NCBI GenBank assembly: GCA_944322545.1
Contig: CALUPF010000033.1
Span: 1 to 64,000 of the forward strand
DNA from: Candidatus Gastranaerophilales bacterium
GTDB taxonomy: Bacteria > Cyanobacteriota > Vampirovibrionia > Gastranaerophilales > Gastranaerophilaceae
Direction of reading: 5' to 3'
Length of the DNA stretch: 64,000 nucleotides
Under the pieces are notes generated by a model. It worked only from the letters and a program-made list of their open reading frames with translations, was not told the origin of the DNA and searched no databases. How positions within the stretch are numbered: position 1 is the stretch's first letter; each line of letters starts with the position of its first letter. A program made the translations under genes and the position numbers. This document shows positions 1 to 8,270 of this stretch, piece by piece.

Positions 1-139
1 TTTAAAAAATAATCCACCTGCATCTAGAAAAGAACTCGAAGAAAAAATCCAAAAAATCACCAAAGACCTTGAGTTTCTAATCAAGAAAATGGATACAAAT
101 GTTCTTGCTAGAACAATCATGTCTCAATGTGCACAATGA
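1..139 (+). CDS. C-terminal fragment of an unrecognised protein
   Basis: An open frame enters the window (first full codon at base 2) and ends at a TGA at 137-139, giving about 45 residues. The tail is charged and probably helical (repeated Lys and Glu, then LEFLIKKMD) and ends in SQCAQ. It is followed at once by a strong hairpin, which supports a real gene end. Function cannot be judged from this fragment. Confidence 0.6.
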   Translation, partial: LKNNPPASRKELEEKIQKITKDLEFLIKKMDTNVLARTIMSQCAQ

Positions 140-146
140 TAAAACA

Positions 147-187
147 AATAAAGCAGGTAAACATAAATTCACCTGCTTTATTGCTTT
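147..187. terminator. Bidirectional rho-independent terminator
   Basis: Perfect 9-bp stem (150-158 pairing with 171-179, AAAGCAGGT/ACCTGCTTT) around a 12-nt loop, with A-rich sequence on the left and T-rich on the right. It can end both the gene leaving the left edge and the convergent minus-strand gene that stops at 200. Confidence 0.8.
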
Positions 188-199
188 AATAATTAAAAA

Positions 200-727
200 C
201 TATAATGTTTTTTGAAGTTGAGCTTTGTCAGTATATTTTTGGTCAATTTGTCCTGCTTTGTAGCTATGATTGTGCTTAATATATGCAAGAACAGGTAATG
301 CAATTGAAGCAATTACAGCTAATGCTTTCACACCGGGAGCTTTAGAAATTGTTTTTACCGCTGCACCATTAGTAGATGTTGGGGCAAACTTGGCTAAAAA
401 GCCTTCAATACCTGCTGTTGTCTTAGCTGCAAAATCAGGTTTTTTAATTATTTTTCCAACAACATTCATTGCTGCATCAAAACCTTTTGATAAATTTTTG
501 GTTATCCAATACGCAGGTCCAGCCCCATACAATCCTGACATGTTATTAGCAACTGCCCTTGCTGCACCACAAGCCACGACACCAACAGCAGCACTTTGAA
601 CAGTTGCCATAGCCGTATTTTTAATATGTTCACCTGCACAATCCATTCTATTGCCCAAAGAACCTTTGTTTTTTGAAACCAATGGAGCTGCTGCACCTAA
701 AGTTGTTTGAACTGCAAAATTTGTCAT
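200..727 (-). CDS. Hypothetical protein with hydrophobic C-terminal segment
   Basis: About 175 residues, not recognised. The ATG at 727 is preferred over an upstream TTG at 748 because a GGAAGGA ribosome site lies 8-9 nt before it. The protein is rich in Ala, Gly and Lys, with small-residue stretches (TVQSAAVGVVACGAARAV) and one likely membrane segment near residues 138-155 (ALAVIASIALPVLAYI) followed by a basic, polar tail. There is no signal peptide. It is transcribed divergently from the XRE-type regulator at 970 and shares with it an intergenic region full of TTTCAT/ATGAAA palindromes, so it may be that regulator's target. Function unknown. Confidence 0.7.
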   Translation of the reverse strand: MTNFAVQTTLGAAAPLVSKNKGSLGNRMDCAGEHIKNTAMATVQSAAVGVVACGAARAVANNMSGLYGAGPAYWITKNLSKGFDAAMNVVGKIIKKPDFAAKTTAGIEGFLAKFAPTSTNGAAVKTISKAPGVKALAVIASIALPVLAYIKHNHSYKAGQIDQKYTDKAQLQKTL

Positions 728-790
728 AAAATACCATCCTTCCCACAATTTAGTATGACTAACTAGATTTAATTTTGTTTTTACTTACTC

Positions 791-848
791 TTTCATGAAA
801 AAATTTTGCTAATCATAATTGCTCAATTTTATGAAATTAAATTTCATA
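791..848. promoter_or_regulatory. Two palindromes sharing TTTCAT half-sites (candidate operators)
   Basis: TTTCATGAAA at 791-800 is a perfect 10-bp palindrome. TATGAAATTAAATTTCATA at 830-848 is a perfect 19-bp palindrome with a single central base. Both contain ATGAAA/TTTCAT half-sites and lie between the divergent genes at 727 (minus) and 970 (plus). Binding by the XRE protein encoded at 970 is an inference from position. Confidence 0.45.
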
Positions 849-912
849 TTATCCATGAATACAGAAATATGGAGACATTACGGCTTTACAAAAATTAATC
901 TAAAATACACTT

Positions 913-942
913 AAGTTCATTTTTTATCATTTATATGAACTT
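913..942. promoter_or_regulatory. Inverted repeat upstream of the XRE gene
   Basis: AAGTTCAT (913-920) and ATGAACTT (935-942) form a perfect 8-bp inverted repeat with a 14-nt spacer, ending 27 nt before the XRE start codon. The TTCAT/ATGAA core resembles the two palindromes further upstream, so it may be a third, variant site of the same operator array. Confidence 0.35.
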
Positions 943-969
943 TTATATCAACTAATCTGATTTGCAAAA

Positions 970-1296
970 ATGGGAATAAAAAAAGAACTCGGAAAAAAAA
1001 TCAAAAAGATGAGACAAAACAGAGGTCTCACACAAGAACAACTCGCAGAAGCTGTTGATGTATCGCAACGCACACTGAGTGGTATAGAAATTGGAGAAAA
1101 CTTTGTAACTGCTGAAACACTCGATAAAATCATTAAAGCACTCAATACAACATCCGAAGAACTTTTTGCACTGGAACACATTAAACCAACAAGTGAACTT
1201 GTAAAAAACATCATAGCTAATACAAAAAAACTTGAAAAAAAACCTGAAAAAATTGAATTGCTGTACAAAATAACAAAGAGTTTATTAGATGATTAA
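970..1296 (+). CDS. XRE-family (Cro/C1-type) transcriptional regulator
   Basis: 108 residues. The HTH_3 domain covers about residues 5-65: GKKIKKMRQNRGLTQEQLAEAVDVSQRTLSGIEIGENFVTAETL has the family pattern, with helix 2 TQEQLAEAV and recognition helix SQRTLSGIE. The remaining C-terminal part (residues 70-108) is Lys/Glu-rich and helical and could serve for dimerisation. No clear Shine-Dalgarno lies before the ATG. The upstream region carries three inverted repeats with related half-sites, and the divergent neighbour is a hypothetical membrane-associated protein, so autoregulation together with control of that neighbour is plausible. The ligand or signal is unknown. Confidence 0.85.
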   Translation: MGIKKELGKKIKKMRQNRGLTQEQLAEAVDVSQRTLSGIEIGENFVTAETLDKIIKALNTTSEELFALEHIKPTSELVKNIIANTKKLEKKPEKIELLYKITKSLLDD

Positions 1297-1401
1297 AATA
1301 AATTTATTACATATTATCATGGGTTTTTCTCTGACATTTTATAATATTACACTTAATATTGTAACAAACTCACTTGCATGACGACACTGGCATGGTGAAT
1401 T

Positions 1402-1407
1402 TATAAT
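1402..1407 (+). promoter_or_regulatory. Possible -10 box of nrdJ
   Basis: A perfect TATAAT lies 48 nt before the nrdJ GTG start. No good -35 is seen at 16-18 nt spacing (TGACGA at 1379-1384 is a weak candidate). No element long or structured enough to be a cobalamin riboswitch was recognised in this gap. Confidence 0.4.
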
Positions 1408-1455
1408 ACAATATAAACAAGTAGAAAATTAGTATAGATTGGGGAGATACAAAAA

Positions 1456-3465
1456 GTGAGTCAATTAACGGATTGCACGGAAGAAAAATTAGACTTATCC
1501 CAAAACGCAATAAAAGTTTTGGAGAAAAGATATTTAAAAAGAGATGCACAAGGGAAACCCGTAGAAGAGCCTAAAGACTTGTTTTTAAGAGTAGCATCTA
1601 CATTAGCAGAAGCTGACAAAAAATTTGGCTCAACACAAGAAGAAGTAGATGAAACTACAAAAGAATTCTATGATTTCATAACTAAGCGTTATTTTATGCC
1701 AAACTCACCTACATTGATGAATGCAGGTAGAGAATTAGGTCAACTTGCGGCTTGTTTCGTATTGCCTGTTGAAGATAGCTTAGAAGGTATTTTTGAAACA
1801 GTTAAAAATACAGCACTAATTCACAAATCTGGTGGAGGAACAGGATTTTCTTTCTCAAGATTAAGACCTAAAAACGATGTTGTTCGCTCAACAATGGGTG
1901 TATCATCTGGTCCAGTAAGCTTCATGGAAGTATTTAATGCTGCAACAGAAGCTGTAAAACAAGGTGGTACAAGACGTGGTGCGAACATGGGTATTTTAAG
2001 AATTGACCACCCTGATATTTTAGATTTTATCAATTGCAAATCAGATAATTTCAAATTGAATAACTTCAATATTTCTGTTGCTATTACTGATAAATTCATG
2101 GAAGCTTTAAAAGCTAATACTGATTACGAATTAATTCACCCAAGAACAAAACAACCTGTCGGAAAATTAAATGCAAAAGCTGTATTTGATTTGATTGTTG
2201 AAGGAGCTTGGAAAAACGGAGAACCAGGTATTATCTTCATTGACCATATGAATTCAGATAACCCAACTCCATTGATCGGTGAAATTGAATCAACAAACCC
2301 TTGTGGTGAAGTTCCATTGTTACCTTATGAAGCTTGTAACTTAGGTTCAATTAACCTTGGACTTATGTTGAAAGGCGAAGAAGGAAATTACAGCGTAGAT
2401 TGGGATAAATTGGCAAAAGTTACTAGAATGGCAATCCATTTCCTAGATAACGTTATTGCTATTAACAACTACCCATTGCCACAAATTTCTGAAATGGTTC
2501 AAAATAACAGAAAAATTGGTCTTGGTGTAATGGGCTGGGCTGATATGCTTATGAAAATGGGCATCGCTTACAACTCTGAAGAAGGTACAAAACTTGCTTC
2601 TCAAGTTATGGAATTCATTGATTATGAATCAAAAGTTAAATCAATCGAATTGTCTAAAGAAAGAGGCAGATTTGGAAACTTCAAAGGAAGTGTATATGAT
2701 GGTAAAAACTTCCTTTACAATAAATACAAAGGAAAATCAGCAGGAATCATCACTGATGAAATGTGGGCTGAATTGGATAAACAAATTGAACAGTTTGGTA
2801 TCAGAAATGCTACTACAACTTGTATTGCTCCAACTGGTACAATTTCTATGATTGCAAGTGCATCTGGTGGTGTTGAACCATTATTTGGTCTTGTATTCAT
2901 CAGAGACGTAATGGATGGAACAATCATGATGGAAATCAACCCAATTTTCGAACAATATGCTAGAAAACATGGTTTCTATTCTGACGAGTTGATGAAAAAG
3001 ATTTCAATTGATGGAACAGCTGCTCATTGTGATCAAGTTCCAGAAGAAGCTAAGAAAATCTTTGTTGCAGCTCACGATGTATCTCCATACTGGCACGTAA
3101 AAATGCAAGCTGCATTCCAATTGCATACCGACAATGCTGTATCAAAAACAGTAAACTTCGAAGAAAATGCAACAAGAAAAGATGTAGCAGATTCTTACAT
3201 TCTTGCTTACGAAAACAACTTAAAAGGCATTACTGTTTATCGTAACAACTCAAGACAGTTCCAACCAATGAACCTTGAGAAAAAAGATGATAAAAAAATG
3301 CCAGAAATAAAAGCTATTGATGAACCAAAAGCTGAAACTAAGGTTGAATTACCTGAAGCTCAACATGAAGGTGAAGAACATAAATGTCCTGAATGTGGTG
3401 CAGTTTTAGGCTACGGAGAAGGTTGTTTCATCTGCTTGAATTGTGGATATTCTGGATGTTCATAA
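1456..3465 (+). CDS. nrdJ: Class II (adenosylcobalamin-dependent) ribonucleoside-diphosphate reductase
   Basis: 669 residues. The enzyme reduces ribonucleotides to deoxyribonucleotides with adenosylcobalamin as radical generator and needs no oxygen or separate activase. Visible family features are MPNSPTLMNAG near residue 81, GGGTGFSFS, the GGTRRGANMG segment, the active-site region NPCGE near residue 281, APTGTIS in the second half, and a C-terminal cysteine tail with two CxxC pairs and a final cysteine (CPECG, CFICLNCGYSGC) that probably re-reduces the active site and may bind zinc. The start is GTG with a GGGGAG ribosome site 9 nt upstream. The gene is monocistronic, with a strong terminator 28 nt after the stop. 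No other RNR class is present in the window. Its presence implies a B12 supply. Confidence 0.93.
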   Translation: MSQLTDCTEEKLDLSQNAIKVLEKRYLKRDAQGKPVEEPKDLFLRVASTLAEADKKFGSTQEEVDETTKEFYDFITKRYFMPNSPTLMNAGRELGQLAACFVLPVEDSLEGIFETVKNTALIHKSGGGTGFSFSRLRPKNDVVRSTMGVSSGPVSFMEVFNAATEAVKQGGTRRGANMGILRIDHPDILDFINCKSDNFKLNNFNISVAITDKFMEALKANTDYELIHPRTKQPVGKLNAKAVFDLIVEGAWKNGEPGIIFIDHMNSDNPTPLIGEIESTNPCGEVPLLPYEACNLGSINLGLMLKGEEGNYSVDWDKLAKVTRMAIHFLDNVIAINNYPLPQISEMVQNNRKIGLGVMGWADMLMKMGIAYNSEEGTKLASQVMEFIDYESKVKSIELSKERGRFGNFKGSVYDGKNFLYNKYKGKSAGIITDEMWAELDKQIEQFGIRNATTTCIAPTGTISMIASASGGVEPLFGLVFIRDVMDGTIMMEINPIFEQYARKHGFYSDELMKKISIDGTAAHCDQVPEEAKKIFVAAHDVSPYWHVKMQAAFQLHTDNAVSKTVNFEENATRKDVADSYILAYENNLKGITVYRNNSRQFQPMNLEKKDDKKMPEIKAIDEPKAETKVELPEAQHEGEEHKCPECGAVLGYGEGCFICLNCGYSGCS

Positions 3466-3492
3466 GTATAAATTTAAGAAGTTTATAAACCT

Positions 3493-3526
3493 AAAAAGCT
3501 CTTGTAAAAACAAGAGCTTTTTTATT
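3493..3526 (+). terminator. Rho-independent terminator of nrdJ
   Basis: Perfect 12-bp stem, AAAAAGCTCTTG (3493-3504) and CAAGAGCTTTTT (3511-3522), with a 6-nt loop and a T-run. Confidence 0.9.
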
Positions 3527-3563
3527 AGCAAAAATTTTTTTTTACTGTTTTTGTGCAATTGCA

Positions 3564-4430
3564 ATGGTATCAATAAAAAAAATATATTCTCAATTTATAC
3601 ACCCTAAACTTTCAAAAGCGGTTAAAGAATCTACCCAAATAGTAGAAAAATACAAAAATGAAACTGTTTTTCATTCAAAGACAATGAAAGAAATTTTGAG
3701 TGAAAAATTCACTTATAGAGGGAATAAGCCAAATACTATTTACTTAAAAAGTGCAAAAACTAAGCAGCCAGTTGAAGCTAAAGTTTTAATAAATGTAAAA
3801 AAAGATTACCACCTAAAAGATTTTTATCATGAAACCTATCAAATAAGAGATTTAAAAGGTGGATTAATAGGAGAGAAAACTTTTAGCATACAAAAACAGC
3901 CAAACAATACATATCAAATGTTTGGCGGATTTATGGAAACGATGGATAATGATTATTTGGGTGTTGGCATAAGACTTGATCAATTGCAAATTGAGCGTGC
4001 ATTACAGCTGGGAATCAAATCAATTCCTAGAGAATCGTTGGCTGAAGCTGTAATCTATCATACAAAAATGGGTTTTTTGCCTATTCAAAAAGATTTGGTA
4101 CAGGTGGATAAAATAAAAGATATGCCTAAACTTACTAAACAGACTTTTCAATATGCATGTAAAGATATTCCGATAAATCAAATTAAACCAATAGTTGTGA
4201 ATAAAAATGGAAAGTTTTACATTGATGTGAATATGACACAAACCATTACAAATATGGAAGAATCAAAAAGGCTGCTTAAAAAAGACAATTTATATAGGAT
4301 TAATCATATCGAATCAGATTCAAGTTTTTTAGCTCTTTCTGGAAAAGAACTAGACTACTGGAAAGAAATGATAAATGGTCATGAAATTCTACCAAAACTT
4401 GATTTTGATTTGCCAATTCCACTACATTAA
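3564..4430 (+). CDS. GNAT-fold acetyltransferase-like protein
   Basis: 288 residues. The middle of the protein resembles a GNAT acetyltransferase. YLGVGIRLDQLQIERALQLGIKSI (about residues 130-155) reads as motif A, with its acetyl-CoA loop followed by a helix, and ESLAEAVIYHTKMGF reads as the motif B helix ending in the usual K-x-G-F. The N-terminal 100 residues and the C-terminal third are not recognised. No Shine-Dalgarno is visible before the ATG. The last 9 nt overlap the end of the convergent nucleoside transporter gene. The substrate is unknown; the fold call is moderate and rests on motif spacing only. Confidence 0.6.
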   Translation: MVSIKKIYSQFIHPKLSKAVKESTQIVEKYKNETVFHSKTMKEILSEKFTYRGNKPNTIYLKSAKTKQPVEAKVLINVKKDYHLKDFYHETYQIRDLKGGLIGEKTFSIQKQPNNTYQMFGGFMETMDNDYLGVGIRLDQLQIERALQLGIKSIPRESLAEAVIYHTKMGFLPIQKDLVQVDKIKDMPKLTKQTFQYACKDIPINQIKPIVVNKNGKFYIDVNMTQTITNMEESKRLLKKDNLYRINHIESDSSFLALSGKELDYWKEMINGHEILPKLDFDLPIPLH

Positions 4431-5702
4431 AATACCAGCTATACAAGCTGAAAGATAAGAGGCAAGTGTGCCGCAAAATAGAGCTTTAACACCAAGTTTT
4501 GCTAGGTCTTTTCTTCTGTTTGGAGCTAATTCTCCAATACCGCCAATTTGTATAGCAATTGAGCCTAAGTTTGCAAAACCGCATAAAGCAAAACTTGCTA
4601 TTATCACACTTTTTTCACTCAATGCAGCTTTTATTGATGTTAAATCCAAATATGCAATAAATTCATTGAAAACAAGTTTCGTACCCATTAAAGATCCAAC
4701 ATCGATAGCTTCTTTGAATGGAACGCCCATCGCAATTGCAAATAGCGAGAATATACTTCCTAAAATTTCTTTTAAAGAAAGATGAGTTAAATCAATGTGA
4801 ATGAATGAAAGATTCATATGCAAAACATTTGCCATAAACAAGCCAACGTGTCCTAAAATCCAGTCAATCATAGAGATTAAAGCTGTTAACGCAATAAGCA
4901 TAGCAATTACGTTAATTGAAACTTTCATACCATCTGAAGCACCATGAGCAATTGAATCAATCAAATTAACGTGAGTTTTTTTGATTTCCACTTTAACTTC
5001 ATTTTTTGTTTGTGATTCTTCAGTTTCAGGATAAACAATTTTAGAAATAACCAAAGCACCAGGAGCTGCCATTATTGATGCAGCAAGTAAGTATTCTGCA
5101 GGAATGCCCATTCCAATATACATAGCCATAACGCCACCTGCAATACAAGCCATTGAACCCGTCATTGAAGCAAGTAATTCTGACATTGTCATTGTTGGAA
5201 TATATGGTTTAATCATAATTTGAGCTTCTACTTGACCCACAAAAGCTGATGCTATGTTAGACAAAGCTTCGGCACCTGAAACATTCATTATTTTATACAT
5301 TACTTTTGCACAAAGTTCTACAACTTTTTGCATAATTCCATAGTAATAAAGGATATTTACAAGAATTAAAATGAATATAATTGTCGGAATAAGTTTTAAC
5401 GCAAAAATAAATCCTGCACCATCACCAAACAGCTCTTCCATTTTCATAGGACTGTTTGTCAAAACGCCAAATACAAAATTTCCACCTTCATTAGAGAAAT
5501 CAAGAATCTTTTGTATAAACATCCCTATAGCATGAAATATTTTTTGTCCTAAAGGAACTTTAAGCACAAACACTGCTAAAAGAACTTGTAAAATAAAACC
5601 AGGGACAATAGTTTTTAAAGAAATGGCTTTTTTATTGTTAGAAAAAGCATAGGCTATGCCTAAAATTAAAATTATCCCGAAAACACCGACAAATCTATCC
5701 AT
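4422..5702 (-). CDS. nupC: Concentrative nucleoside transporter (CNT/NupC family)
   Basis: 426 residues of alternating hydrophobic segments, the usual CNT length. The N-terminal part (about 1-75, starting FVGVFGIILILGIAYAFS and with KTIVPGFILQVLLAVFVL) matches Nucleos_tra2_N. It is followed by the gate region with FVGQVEAQIMIKPYIPTMTMSELLASMTGSMACIAGGVMAMY and a C-terminal module with GTKLVFNEFIAYLDL and SEKSVIIASFALCGFANLGSIAIQIGGIGELAP, which hold the Asn/Glu residues that bind nucleoside and cation in this family. The protein imports nucleosides with H+ or Na+ across the inner membrane. A GGA-containing ribosome site lies 5 nt before the ATG. Its 3' end overlaps the convergent GNAT-like gene by 9 nt. 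Confidence 0.93.
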   Translation of the reverse strand: MDRFVGVFGIILILGIAYAFSNNKKAISLKTIVPGFILQVLLAVFVLKVPLGQKIFHAIGMFIQKILDFSNEGGNFVFGVLTNSPMKMEELFGDGAGFIFALKLIPTIIFILILVNILYYYGIMQKVVELCAKVMYKIMNVSGAEALSNIASAFVGQVEAQIMIKPYIPTMTMSELLASMTGSMACIAGGVMAMYIGMGIPAEYLLAASIMAAPGALVISKIVYPETEESQTKNEVKVEIKKTHVNLIDSIAHGASDGMKVSINVIAMLIALTALISMIDWILGHVGLFMANVLHMNLSFIHIDLTHLSLKEILGSIFSLFAIAMGVPFKEAIDVGSLMGTKLVFNEFIAYLDLTSIKAALSEKSVIIASFALCGFANLGSIAIQIGGIGELAPNRRKDLAKLGVKALFCGTLASYLSACIAGILM

Positions 5703-5884
5703 ATTCTTCCTTACTTTTTATATATCAGTTGATGTTTACAATTGTACTTAAACTAAAGTGAAATTACTAAATATTTCCGTATGATTTTTGATATTTGTAA
5801 CAAAGTTAACATTTAAACCTAAAAACATGCAATAATCGTCTATGTTCAGTTTTAATAAAAGCGTGAAAGTGTGAAAGAAAACTT

Positions 5885-6205
5885 ATGGCTGCACCAATTA
5901 ATACAAGCTTCAAAGCTAATCAAAAAAGTTCAGACTACAGGTTTGTTGTTTATCCTCAAGATATCAAGCCTTATTCGTTTTACAACGAATTGAAGCTATG
6001 TGATGACACGTATTACAAATTTCTAACAACAACAACTAAAGTTTCTCCTGAGCTGAAACAAAGTAGAAGAAAAGCAACATTTAAAAAACTTGTAAAAACA
6101 GCATTGTGGATTGGTGCAGGAATTCTTGCATATAAAAATCGTGGAGTATTGAAGAACTTTTTTGTTAATGCTTACAATAAGATTAAAAATGTAATAAAAA
6201 AATAA
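5885..6205 (+). CDS. Small hypothetical protein with one membrane-like segment
   Basis: 106 residues, not recognised. The N-terminus has the short motif INTSFKANQ seen in variant form in other hypothetical proteins of this window. A basic stretch (QSRRKATFKKLVK) precedes a probable membrane segment (TALWIGAGILAY, about residues 76-88) and a Lys/Asn-rich tail. There is no cleavable signal peptide. It sits 2 nt upstream of the next gene, so the two are probably translated together. The ribosome site is weak (GAAAG). Confidence 0.65.
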   Translation: MAAPINTSFKANQKSSDYRFVVYPQDIKPYSFYNELKLCDDTYYKFLTTTTKVSPELKQSRRKATFKKLVKTALWIGAGILAYKNRGVLKNFFVNAYNKIKNVIKK

Positions 6206-6207
6206 TC

Positions 6208-6945
6208 ATGGGATCTGATTCTAAAAACAATAGCAATAATAATGAAAAAAGGCCTGCATTGTTTCAATTGACGAAACAACAGCTTTCGTCAAGCATTGAA
6301 AAATATGACAAAGCTGCAGCAGCAATGCAAGTTTTTAAAACAACACCTTTTGATGCATCAAAGCTCAAAGAAAAACCTATTATTTTTCAAAAAAGACTCA
6401 ACTCTTTAGATTCAACTATATTAGAAGAAAATGCGTATAAAGTTTTGGACAATCCTGATTTAAAACTTGAAAAAAAGATAGAAAATTGTGAAACAACAAT
6501 TAAATCATTAGAAGAAGAAATTATAGTTGCTGATGCCGTAAAAGATGAAATAACAAAAAAAGAGCTTATAAAACAAAGAGATTTGCTACTGAAAAAACTC
6601 GAAAACATGAAAGCTGAATATACAGAATACAGCGTTGATACTATGTTTACGTCTATGATTGCATCAGCTTTACAAATGCCATCAAACATCAAAAAAGAAG
6701 CAGGCAAATTGTTTAGACGTTTGTTAAGACAATCAAAATTTTTAAGAAAATTTACCCCTCTTATGAAAGCGCTATATGCAAGGGACACATTAGATAAACT
6801 TGATAAAATTAATAAATCTGTTGATCAGCTTGTGAAAATGAAGGTTCCATTCGGTGAACAAGAAGCTAAATATCAGATTTTGATTAATCATTTATCAAAA
6901 GCTAACGCATTACATGCACAAATCAGCAAAGAATTAAAAGGTTAA
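6208..6945 (+). CDS. Hypothetical coiled-coil protein
   Basis: 245 residues, not recognised. It has a polar Asn/Lys-rich start, then long charged helices. Residues about 90-145 (LEKKIENCETTIKSLEEEIIVADAVKDEITKKELIKQRDLLLKKLENMKAEY, given here by its span only) show heptad spacing typical of a coiled coil. The C-terminal third is basic (FRRLLRQSKFLRKF) and then helical again. No membrane segment or signal peptide is seen. It starts 2 nt after the preceding small gene, with no ribosome site of its own, which suggests coupling. Its TAA shares the TTAA tetranucleotide 6942-6945 with the stop of convergent trmFO. Confidence 0.65.
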   Translation: MGSDSKNNSNNNEKRPALFQLTKQQLSSSIEKYDKAAAAMQVFKTTPFDASKLKEKPIIFQKRLNSLDSTILEENAYKVLDNPDLKLEKKIENCETTIKSLEEEIIVADAVKDEITKKELIKQRDLLLKKLENMKAEYTEYSVDTMFTSMIASALQMPSNIKKEAGKLFRRLLRQSKFLRKFTPLMKALYARDTLDKLDKINKSVDQLVKMKVPFGEQEAKYQILINHLSKANALHAQISKELKG

Positions 6946-8270
6946 GCTTTAAAATTATTTTTCAAATATTCTATTGAACGATTTGAAAGCATTTCGTTTT
7001 TGAGTTTTTTATTCTTTTTAATCTTTTTATCAACAATGAGTTCTTCAACAATTCCCCAGTTCGAATTTACTGGTTGAAAGTGTTTTTGTTCAGGATTCGA
7101 AATATAATTTGTCAAAGCTCCAAGCATTGTAACTTTAGGCAAAACTAATAATTCCTCATTATTCAAAAACTTTGCCATATTTATTCCAGCCAACATGCCT
7201 GACGCGATAGACTCAGTGTATCCTTCAGTTCCTGTAATTTGACCGGCAAAGAAAAGGTTGGGTCTTTTTCTACACTGCAACGTTGCATTCAAAAGCTCTG
7301 GAGAGTTGATGAAAGTATTTCTATGCATTACTCCATATCTTAAAATATTTGCATTTTCTAGCCCTGGAATTGAATGAACAAGCTCTTTTTGTGCACCCCA
7401 TTTTAGATTTGTTTGAAAACCAACAAGATTGTACATTGATGCAGAAAGGTTATCCTGTCTCAACTGAACAACTGCATAGTTTTCAACATTTGTTCTTTTA
7501 TCAACTAGCCCAACTGGCTTCATAGGACCATATCTTAGTGTATCAACACCACGAGAAGCCAACACCTCAACAGGCAAACAAGATTCAAAAAATTTATCAT
7601 CTTTTTCAAATTTTTTGAGCTCAATTCTTGGGGCATTTGTTAAAATTTCATAGAATTTTTCATATTGCTCTTTATTCATTGGACAATTTATATAAGATGC
7701 TTCACCTTTGTCATAACGACTTGCGTAAAAAGCAATATCAAAATTAATTGAATCTTTTTCAACAATTGGAGCTATAGCATCAAAAAAGTGCAAGTGTTCT
7801 GAACCAGTAAAATCTTTTATATCTTGAGCTAAAGAATCAGAAGTCAATGGTCCTGAAGCAACAATTACAGGAACATCTTGCGGAATTTGGGTTATTTCTT
7901 CTCTTATGAGGGTTATTTTGTCATTATTTTCTAAAAGCTCCGAAACTTTTTGTGAAAACATTTCTCTATCTATTGCAAGAGCATTTCCAGCAGGGACTTT
8001 TACAGCTTCTGCTATTTCAATAAGATAGGAGCCTAAAATTTTCATCTCTTGTTTTAAAAGCCCACTGGCATTTGTTGGATCAGATGAACCCAAACTGTTA
8101 CTGCAAACGAACTCAGCAGGATTTTGTGTAGCATGTGCGCCTGTTGTTTTATGTGGTCTCATTTCATATAAATCAACATAAACACCTTTTTTTGCAAGCT
8201 GCAATGCGGCTTCACAACCAGCAAGACCTGCACCTATGACTATAACTTTTTTATTTTCCACATCAGTCAT
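6942..8270 (-). CDS. trmFO: Methylenetetrahydrofolate-tRNA-(uracil-5-)-methyltransferase
   Basis: 442 residues, normal for the family. It makes 5-methyluridine at position 54 of tRNA using methylenetetrahydrofolate and FAD. The N-terminus has the FAD-binding VIVIGAGLAGCEAALQLAKKG, followed by the TrmFO-specific ATQNPAEFVCSNSLGSSDP stretch. LPVEVLASRGVDTLRYGPMKPVGL and the C-terminal NLFFAGQITGTEGYTESIASGMLAGINMA are also diagnostic. TrmFO, rather than S-adenosylmethionine-dependent TrmA, is typical of Firmicutes, cyanobacteria and other deep lineages. The start overlaps the stop of the upstream HD-type gene in a TAATG, so translation is probably coupled. Confidence 0.96.
   Translation of the reverse strand: MTDVENKKVIVIGAGLAGCEAALQLAKKGVYVDLYEMRPHKTTGAHATQNPAEFVCSNSLGSSDPTNASGLLKQEMKILGSYLIEIAEAVKVPAGNALAIDREMFSQKVSELLENNDKITLIREEITQIPQDVPVIVASGPLTSDSLAQDIKDFTGSEHLHFFDAIAPIVEKDSINFDIAFYASRYDKGEASYINCPMNKEQYEKFYEILTNAPRIELKKFEKDDKFFESCLPVEVLASRGVDTLRYGPMKPVGLVDKRTNVENYAVVQLRQDNLSASMYNLVGFQTNLKWGAQKELVHSIPGLENANILRYGVMHRNTFINSPELLNATLQCRKRPNLFFAGQITGTEGYTESIASGMLAGINMAKFLNNEELLVLPKVTMLGALTNYISNPEQKHFQPVNSNWGIVEELIVDKKIKKNKKLKNEMLSNRSIEYLKNNFKA

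Noticed and set aside
270..599. Plus-strand ORF of 109 codons
   Set aside because: Antisense to the 200-727 gene, without ribosome site or family; a shadow of the Ala-rich coding strand.
1297..1455. Possible cobalamin riboswitch before nrdJ
   Set aside because: The gap is only 159 nt and no B12-box-like sequence or long multi-stem structure could be recognised.
5860..5884. GTGTGAAAG shared with the leader of the 18985 gene
   Set aside because: A 9-mer with purine-rich bases near start sites in AT-rich DNA; too short to claim a common regulator.
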